Source of the DNA: Bdellovibrio sp. | GTDB taxonomy: Bacteria > Bdellovibrionota > Bdellovibrionia > Bdellovibrionales > UBA1609 | Reading direction: 5' to 3' | Assembly: GCA_003694355.1 (NCBI GenBank) | Contig: RFKI01000248.1 | Location: 1-10,630 of the forward strand | Length of the DNA stretch: 10,630 bases | In this document: positions 5,792 through 10,630 of the stretch, in pieces | How the letters are laid out: every line of letters begins with the position of its first letter | Position numbering within the stretch: the first letter of the stretch is position 1 | Position numbers and translations under genes: made by a program | Notes under the pieces: model-generated | The model's database searches: none | What the model was told of the DNA's origin: nothing | Seen by the model: only the letters and a program-made list of their open reading frames with translations

Positions 5792-7624
5792 TTGAGATTT
5801 AGCCAAGACTTTATTAATCGAGTCGCTGAGTCTAATAACCTGGTCGATATTATTGCTGAGTATACCCAATTAAGGGGGCGTGGTGATCGTTTTATGGGTT
5901 TGTGTCCCTTTCCGGATCATCATGAAAAAACACCCAGCTTTTCGGTTTCTCATAGTAAACAGGTGTATTATTGTTTTGGGTGTCGACGCTCAGGGAATAT
6001 TTTTCAGTTTTTAGAAGCCATGAAGGGATTGAACTTTATAGAGGCTGTAGAATATTTGGCTGACCGAGCGGGTATTCCTATAGAAAGAGATGTAAAGGAC
6101 AAAACAGCCTCACCTAAAAAGAAATACTACGATCTTAACAAAGAGGTTGCAGACTTTTTTCATCTTCAACTTATTCTCTCCCCAGAAGATAGTACAGTCA
6201 GGAAGTACTGTAGAAAACGAGGTTTACTTAAAAAAACAGTTAAAGACTTTATGTTAGGATATGCAGATGAGAGCTGGGACTCTCTGACTTCTTTTTTAAA
6301 GAAAGAAAAACAAAGTGTTAAGGATGCTTCCTCTCTGGGGCTTATTAAAAAAAGAGCTTCAGGTGGGTATTATGATACTTTTCGAAACCGTTTGATGTTT
6401 CCTATCATTTCTCTTCAGGGGAGAGTGGTTGGCTTTGGTGGAAGGGCTTTGGATATAGAAGATGTTAAATACATCAACAGTTCGGAGTCTGAAATTTTCA
6501 ATAAAAGTGAGGTTTTATATGGCCTTCATAAAACAGCGAAATATATTAAGTCAGAAGATGAAGTTCTTTTAGTAGAAGGCTATATGGATGTTCTAAGTCT
6601 CTATCAGGCAGGGGTAAAGAATGTTGTCGCACCTTTAGGAACCGCTTTCACCTCAGAACATGCTCGTTCCTTAAAAAAACTGACTCGAAATGTTTTTGTG
6701 CTTTTTGATGGAGATGAAGCTGGGCAGATGGCTGCAGAGCGAGCACTGCCTATTTTACTGCAAGAAGGTTTGTTGCCCAGAGGGGTTGTTTTGCCTGAGA
6801 ACATGGACCCTGATGAATATGTTAAATTAAAAGGGGTTGAATCTCTAAAGGAGGTCGTTCGGGCGGCTCCAGAGTTATTTTCTCTTGTGGTTCAGCGACT
6901 GAAATCAAAATATTCTAACTCTCCATCTAGTAAAATTGTTTTTATGGAAAAGGTTTCAGACCTTTTGCTAAGTGTCGCTGATAAGGGTTTGTTTGATCTC
7001 TATGTAGATGAAATCTCAGAACTTTTAAGTGTTCCTTCAGATTGGGTGCTTTCAAATTTAAAAGGCTCAACTTTGAAAAAGGAAAGTAGAAAGAGCTTGG
7101 ATTTGGAGGAAGGAAATAAAAAATTGTCGTTAAGACAAGAGAGTAATATGAAAGGAGAGGAGGACATCATAGAGGTTGAAAATCCGCCACGAGCAGAGCT
7201 TTACCTTCTGAATCTCCTTCTTATGGAAGAGGGTTTTTGGAACCGTTTTTTTGCTTCAGCCTTGCTCAATGACATTTCTCATGAGGGAATTAGAAAAATT
7301 ATTCAGCTTGCACAAGAGAGTAGACAAACCACTAGTGATTTTGATAAATTAACAAGTTTGTTGGTAGAGAAGGTGAGCCCCTCAAGGTACATTACCCTTT
7401 TTATGGCCCCCCCTTTTTCAGAGATGTCAAGGGAGGAGCTAGAAAGGATGTATGTTGATTGTTCTCGGCAGATAAGAAGCCGGGCGCTAAAGGCTCAAAT
7501 TCAGAAATTAAAGGCTGACATGGCTTTGGCTTCTCCTGAAGAACAGGTGAAAAAGTTGGAACAAATTATGAATATTCAACGGGAGAGGCAACATTTAGAA
7601 CAAGAGAAATCGAAAATGATTTAA
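5792..7624 (+). CDS. dnaG: DNA primase
   Basis: Synthesises RNA primers at the replication fork and docks on the DnaB helicase. Its 610 residues are slightly longer than E. coli DnaG (581). The N-terminal CHC2 zinc domain uses Cys38, His43 (or His44), Cys61 and Cys64 ([20 protein letters not shown]). The catalytic core has FRNRLMFPI at 197-205 and [11 protein letters not shown] at 210-220. The TOPRIM domain has Glu262 in [10 protein letters not shown] and Asp306-Gly-Asp308 in LFDGDEAG for metal binding, with DPDEYV at 339-344. The C-terminal ~170 residues form the less conserved helicase-binding domain and end in a charged helix. The start is TTG at 5792, fixed by GAGGAG (5781-5786) five bases before it and by [11 protein letters not shown], which fits DnaG N-termini. 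The rare start and the preceding hairpin suggest low expression. Confidence 0.97.
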   Translation: MRFSQDFINRVAESNNLVDIIAEYTQLRGRGDRFMGLCPFPDHHEKTPSFSVSHSKQVYYCFGCRRSGNIFQFLEAMKGLNFIEAVEYLADRAGIPIERDVKDKTASPKKKYYDLNKEVADFFHLQLILSPEDSTVRKYCRKRGLLKKTVKDFMLGYADESWDSLTSFLKKEKQSVKDASSLGLIKKRASGGYYDTFRNRLMFPIISLQGRVVGFGGRALDIEDVKYINSSESEIFNKSEVLYGLHKTAKYIKSEDEVLLVEGYMDVLSLYQAGVKNVVAPLGTAFTSEHARSLKKLTRNVFVLFDGDEAGQMAAERALPILLQEGLLPRGVVLPENMDPDEYVKLKGVESLKEVVRAAPELFSLVVQRLKSKYSNSPSSKIVFMEKVSDLLLSVADKGLFDLYVDEISELLSVPSDWVLSNLKGSTLKKESRKSLDLEEGNKKLSLRQESNMKGEEDIIEVENPPRAELYLLNLLLMEEGFWNRFFASALLNDISHEGIRKIIQLAQESRQTTSDFDKLTSLLVEKVSPSRYITLFMAPPFSEMSREELERMYVDCSRQIRSRALKAQIQKLKADMALASPEEQVKKLEQIMNIQRERQHLEQEKSKMI

Positions 7625-7644
7625 AAATGAGGAGCAAAAGTTTT

Positions 7645-9516
7645 ATGGCAAAGCAGACCTCAAAAAAGTCCAAAAAGCATAAAGAACCTCTTTCAGAGGA
7701 ACAACAACGAAAGCTTATTCAAGAGGAAATTCAGCGACTTATCGCACTGGCCAAGTCTCAAGGCAGTTTAAGCATTGAAGAAATAAATGACCAACTTCCT
7801 CCAGAAATCACTTCTCCCAGTGTCTTGGACACTCTTATGCAAAGCCTGGAAGTGAATAATGTAGAAATTACAGAGTCGTCTGCTAAGAAGACAGATGAGC
7901 GGACGGCAGAGGAGATTTTATTTGAAGACTCAGAGGCAGAGGATGTCTCAGAAGAAGAAACTGATAGCAAAGGGACAGATCCTGTTCGCCTTTATTTAAG
8001 GAAAATGGGAGGAGTTTCACTTTTAACTCGAGAAGGTGAAGTAGAAATCGCTCGTCGAATCGAAACAGGGGAAAGGCAGATTGTAAAAGCCATTTTAAAG
8101 TCTCCCATAGGAACCAGGGAAATTATAGCTTTGGGGGAGAGGTTGGATGCGGGTCGCATCAAGGTCAAGTCCATTTTTCGAGGTCTTGAGGATGAAGACA
8201 CACAATTTGAAGAGTCTGAGTATATTGAAAAAATTCATGAATTGATCGGCCATGTAAAGACCTATCAAAAGAAAGCAAAAAAATATTTCAAGATTTTAAA
8301 AGAGCATCCTTTGAAGTCAAAAGAAGCGGAGAAAGCCAATGAGGCCCTGGAAAAGCTGAACAAAGAGTTAATGGTGAACTTTGAGTCCATTAATTTTAAT
8401 AGAAAAACCATTAATCGTATTGTTGTGAAGTTTAAAAATTTAGTGAGCCGAATGGCCACACTTCGAAAGCGCCGTAAGGAAGCTTTAGAAAGAACTTTTA
8501 GTAAAAGTGTTGAGGAGCTTGTTGAGCGATATAAACTAGTGGAAAGTAGTGATAAAGAAGCTGCCAAGATGACTAAAGATACAGGGTTATCTTTTCAGCA
8601 ATTTCGTCAACATTATTTATATGCTGTTGATGCAGAAAAGCGTCTAGATCGATTAGCAAAAGAAACAGAAATGACTTATGAGTGGATTTGCAGCATCAAT
8701 ACAGCTATTTGGAAAGGAGAGCGTGAAGCTGATAAAGCCAAGGCCGAATTGGTTGAAGCAAATTTAAGACTTGTGGTTTCTATAGCTAAAAAATATGCCA
8801 ATCGAGGCCTTCAATTTTTGGACCTTATTCAAGAAGGTAACATAGGGCTGATGAAGGCTGTGGATAAATTTGAGTATCGTCGTGGATATAAGTTTTCGAC
8901 TTATGCAACTTGGTGGATTCGTCAAGCGATTACTCGAGCTATCGCTGATCAAGCTCGAACCATTCGTGTTCCTGTACATATGATTGAAACAATTAATAAA
9001 CTTGTAAGGACATCACGTCTTTTAGTTCAGGAACTTGGGCGGGAGCCTTTGCCAGAAGAGATAACAGCTAAGATGGATATGCCAGTGGAAAAGGTCCGTA
9101 AGGTTCTAAAAATCGCTAAAGAGCCCATTAGTTTAGAAACACCTGTGGGAGAAGAAGATTCTCATTTGGGTGATTTTATAGAAGACAAAAATGTCATTAA
9201 TCCTTCTGATGCTATTGTCAGCTTAAACTTGGCAGAGCAAACGCGTAAAGTTCTTGCCACATTAACCCCAAGAGAAGAGAAGGTTTTAAGAATGCGTTTT
9301 GGGATTGGAGAAGAAAGCGATCATACTTTAGAAGAGGTGGGGCAAGACTTTAATGTAACGCGAGAAAGGATACGACAAATTGAAGCAAAAGCTTTAAGGA
9401 AGTTGCGCCATCCCAGTAGATCCAGTAAATTACGAACTTTTATTGATGGAGCTGTGACAACGCCTTCAACTTCATCCTCTGATTCCACAAATAATTCAGA
9501 CGGAAATGGTTCATAA
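7645..9516 (+). CDS. rpoD: RNA polymerase primary sigma factor (sigma-70)
   Basis: Directs RNA polymerase to housekeeping promoters. The 623 residues include a Lys-rich head, region 1.1 (~23-75, [18 protein letters not shown]), an acidic linker, region 1.2 (~112-144, [20 protein letters not shown]), a large helical non-conserved insert (~145-360), regions 2.1-2.4 (~366-445, [17 protein letters not shown] then [17 protein letters not shown]), region 3 (~446-525) and region 4 (~540-595). Region 4 carries the -35-reading helix-turn-helix [21 protein letters not shown] Ser/Thr/Asn-rich tail of about 20 residues ([17 protein letters not shown]) extends beyond the usual end. The start is the ATG at 7645 with AGGAG (7630-7634) ten bases before it. 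An in-frame ATG at 7627 lies ahead of that site and has none. The gene follows dnaG after 20 bp, and its stop codon abuts a tRNA gene. Confidence 0.97.
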   Translation: MAKQTSKKSKKHKEPLSEEQQRKLIQEEIQRLIALAKSQGSLSIEEINDQLPPEITSPSVLDTLMQSLEVNNVEITESSAKKTDERTAEEILFEDSEAEDVSEEETDSKGTDPVRLYLRKMGGVSLLTREGEVEIARRIETGERQIVKAILKSPIGTREIIALGERLDAGRIKVKSIFRGLEDEDTQFEESEYIEKIHELIGHVKTYQKKAKKYFKILKEHPLKSKEAEKANEALEKLNKELMVNFESINFNRKTINRIVVKFKNLVSRMATLRKRRKEALERTFSKSVEELVERYKLVESSDKEAAKMTKDTGLSFQQFRQHYLYAVDAEKRLDRLAKETEMTYEWICSINTAIWKGEREADKAKAELVEANLRLVVSIAKKYANRGLQFLDLIQEGNIGLMKAVDKFEYRRGYKFSTYATWWIRQAITRAIADQARTIRVPVHMIETINKLVRTSRLLVQELGREPLPEEITAKMDMPVEKVRKVLKIAKEPISLETPVGEEDSHLGDFIEDKNVINPSDAIVSLNLAEQTRKVLATLTPREEKVLRMRFGIGEESDHTLEEVGQDFNVTRERIRQIEAKALRKLRHPSRSSKLRTFIDGAVTTPSTSSSDSTNNSDGNGS

Positions 9517-9593
9517 GGGGGCTTAGCTTAGTTGGTTAAAGCATCCGGCTCATAACCGGAGGATCCCAGGTTCGAGTCCTGGAGCCCCTACCA
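9517..9593 (+). tRNA. tRNA with CAT anticodon (elongator Met, or Ile2)
   Basis: A complete 77-base cloverleaf. The acceptor GGGGGCT pairs with AGCCCCT, with one G-T pair at the end. The D arm is GCTT-AGTTGGTTAA-AGC, the anticodon arm TCCGG-CTCATAA-CCGGA, the T arm CCAGG-TTCGAGT-CCTGG, and CCA is encoded. The anticodon is CAT. It pairs at 1-72, so it is not the initiator. Whether it is elongator Met or the Ile tRNA modified by TilS to read AUA cannot be settled by eye. It begins on the base after the rpoD stop and so is probably cut from the rpoD transcript by RNase P. Confidence 0.95.
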
Positions 9594-9621
9594 CTCACAT
9601 TTTTGATCATTTGGCTTTTTC

Positions 9622-9646
9622 ATTTAAGTTAAGGGTCATCTTAAAT
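9622..9646 (+). terminator. possible weak terminator after the CAT tRNA
   Basis: ATTTAAG (9622-9628) and CTTAAAT (9640-9646) are perfect inverted arms around an 11-base loop. A T-rich stretch (TTTCAATTTTT) comes directly after. The placement, about 30 bases past the tRNA CCA end, suits the end of the rpoD-tRNA transcript. The stem is short and AT-rich, so its strength is doubtful. Confidence 0.35.
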
Positions 9647-9660
9647 TTTCAATTTTTAGT

Positions 9661-9689
9661 TTGCCTTAATGAATGGAAATTTTTAAATT
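9661..9689 (+). promoter_or_regulatory. candidate promoter for tRNA-Ser
   Basis: TTGCCT (9661-9666) and TAAATT (9684-9689) stand 17 bases apart, each matching the sigma-70 consensus at four of six positions. A start seven or so bases later would fall at the first base of the mature tRNA (9697), leaving almost no 5' leader. The call is by resemblance in an AT-rich gap. Confidence 0.3.
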
Positions 9690-9696
9690 GATAAGT

Positions 9697-9786
9697 GGAG
9701 AGATGGCTGAGTGGTTGAAAGCACCGGTCTTGAAAACCGGCAGGCGTTCACGCGCCTCGGGGGTTCGAATCCCCCTCTCTCCGCCA
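9697..9786 (+). tRNA. tRNA-Ser (anticodon TGA)
   Basis: A class II tRNA of 90 bases. The acceptor GGAGAGA pairs with TCTCTCC, followed by discriminator G, as expected for serine, and an encoded CCA. The anticodon arm is CCGGT-CTTGAAA-ACCGG, so the anticodon is TGA, reading UCN codons. A long variable arm (AGGCG-TTCAC-GCGCCT region) is the main recognition element of seryl-tRNA synthetase. The T arm is GGGGG-TTCGAAT-CCCCC. It lies 103 bp after the CAT tRNA on the same strand. Confidence 0.97.
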
Positions 9787-9811
9787 GTTAAAAGGCCCTT
9801 CTCATTTAACT
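9786..9811 (+). other. inverted repeat at the 3' end of tRNA-Ser
   Basis: AGTTAAA (9786-9792) pairs with TTTAACT (9805-9811) around a 12-base loop that contains AGGCCCTT. The first A is the last base of the encoded CCA. No T tract follows. It may be a weak transcript end or processing structure. The rest of the gap up to 9961 holds no convincing gene or terminator. Confidence 0.25.
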
Positions 9812-9961
9812 GTAGATGATCACCAAAAAACTAAAAAGTACAAGCACTTAGCACCCCAACCGATAATTCTAGTTATATAAATGAGAAACAAGGGTGAGTC
9901 GTTTGAAAAGCTTTTTGGAAAACTGTTTAGAAGAGACTGTGGATGAGAAAGAGTGAAGAGG

Positions 9962-10630
9962 TTAATTAACGGTTGGTGGATTTTGAGTCATCCACTCTAA
10001 AAAAATGGCAGCAGAAAGTCCACTGGCTCCCATAATCATTGTCATGATAACAATTTGATATCTCACAGCCAGCAAAGGGTCTACTCCTGAGAGGATTTGT
10101 CCAGTCATTATCCCTGGCAAGGCCACAAGGCCCACCGCTAAAAAGCGGTTCATTTGTGGAATTAAAGATGTTGATAAAGCCGTTTTTTTGGCTTCTGTCA
10201 TTTCATTTTCATTATTGTTTTTTTCTCTAAAGAAGCGTTCCGCAGAAAGAGAAAGGGTGTTCATCGAGTTTGAGAATACCATTCCCGCTAAAGGAATAAG
10301 GAACGAGGGTTGATACCAATGTCCATTAGATGGGATGACAAAAATCACTGTAAGGAATAGTATAGGAAGAGAACCTAAAAAAAGAGCTGCAAGGGCCTTA
10401 AAAAAGAATTTTTTTCTATACTTTTTTATCACTTGCAACGATATCCAAGAGGAAGATATCAACATGACGATAAGGATTAAGGAGGTCCAAAACAGACTTT
10501 CTTGGCTGAAAATAGCGTTAAGTAGATAACCAATAAGTAGGAGTTGGACAAGCATTCTTGATGAAGAATAAATTAACTCTTTCCAATTTAGCTTCCATTT
10601 AATAAAGACAATAAGCAAAAGAAATATGGG
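9962..10630 (-). CDS. fetB: FetB/YbbM-type (UPF0014) ABC transporter permease, 5'-partial
   Basis: An inner-membrane protein of the YbbM/FetB family. In E. coli FetB works with the ATPase FetA in iron export and resistance to oxidative stress. About 222 residues are visible. The frame stays open to the right edge and no strong start is seen. A TTG at 10618 lies in frame, but family members (~250-260 residues) usually have a little more at the N-terminus, so the true start is probably outside. There are some six hydrophobic segments. The family signature ALPGIMTGQILSGV followed by AVRYQIVIMTMI and ASGLSAAIFL is near the C-terminus, and FSNSMNTLSLSAERF is a second conserved block. The C-terminus is NPPTVN. 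Any FetA-like ATPase would have to be upstream, beyond the window. The gene converges on the tRNA pair. Substrate is inferred from the family only. Confidence 0.88.
   Translation of the reverse strand, partial: PIFLLLIVFIKWKLNWKELIYSSSRMLVQLLLIGYLLNAIFSQESLFWTSLILIVMLISSSWISLQVIKKYRKKFFFKALAALFLGSLPILFLTVIFVIPSNGHWYQPSFLIPLAGMVFSNSMNTLSLSAERFFREKNNNENEMTEAKKTALSTSLIPQMNRFLAVGLVALPGIMTGQILSGVDPLLAVRYQIVIMTMIMGASGLSAAIFLEWMTQNPPTVN

Noticed and set aside
7627..7644. Upstream ATG for rpoD
   Set aside because: It precedes the AGGAG site and has no ribosome-binding site of its own. MAKQTSKK at 7645 is the better start.
1..10630. CRISPR array, insertion sequence, prophage or defence island
   Set aside because: There are no spaced direct repeats, transposase, integrase, or terminal inverted repeats with target duplications. 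The gene content is housekeeping apart from one unknown exported protein.

Overview
The window is an AT-rich stretch of bacterial chromosome that consists almost entirely of housekeeping and regulatory genes. The run rpsU - yqeY - dnaG - rpoD, a DnaG zinc motif with four residues between the first Cys and the His, and a long RpoD with region 1.1 and a large non-conserved insert all fit a proteobacterium-like Gram-negative. They best resemble the Bdellovibrio/Bacteriovorax (Bdellovibrionota) or old 'deltaproteobacterial' type. That placement is by recognition only and no search was run.

Left part (1-3645). The tail of a peptide-type ABC transporter ATPase ends at 173. A minus-strand block follows, made of a short-chain dehydrogenase-like gene, trxB (thioredoxin reductase) and a response regulator that starts one base after the trxB stop. 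Diverging from the SDR gene is a membrane-anchored PAS histidine kinase. The kinase and the regulator may or may not be partners. No other two-component gene is visible.

Middle (3646-4951). A predicted exported protein of unknown function converges on tadA, the tRNA wobble adenosine deaminase. The two reading frames overlap by 9 bp at their 3' ends.

Right-centre (4952-9786). This is the macromolecular synthesis operon: ribosomal protein S21, the GatB/YqeY-domain protein, DNA primase and the primary sigma factor. Two tRNA genes follow on the same strand: one with a CAT anticodon, whose first base is the base right after the rpoD stop codon, and tRNA-Ser(TGA). rpsU and dnaG both appear to start at TTG, and a compact hairpin sits between yqeY and dnaG. 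Together the region links translation initiation, replication priming and general transcription.

Right end (9787-10630). About 175 bp without a convincing gene is followed by a minus-strand FetB/YbbM-type (UPF0014) membrane permease that runs off the right edge.

I see no mobile element, CRISPR array, phage gene or defence island, and no clear new multi-gene system. The most interesting points are the zero-gap rpoD/tRNA junction, the basic N-terminal extension and trxB coupling of the response regulator, the yqeY-dnaG hairpin and the unknown exported protein.
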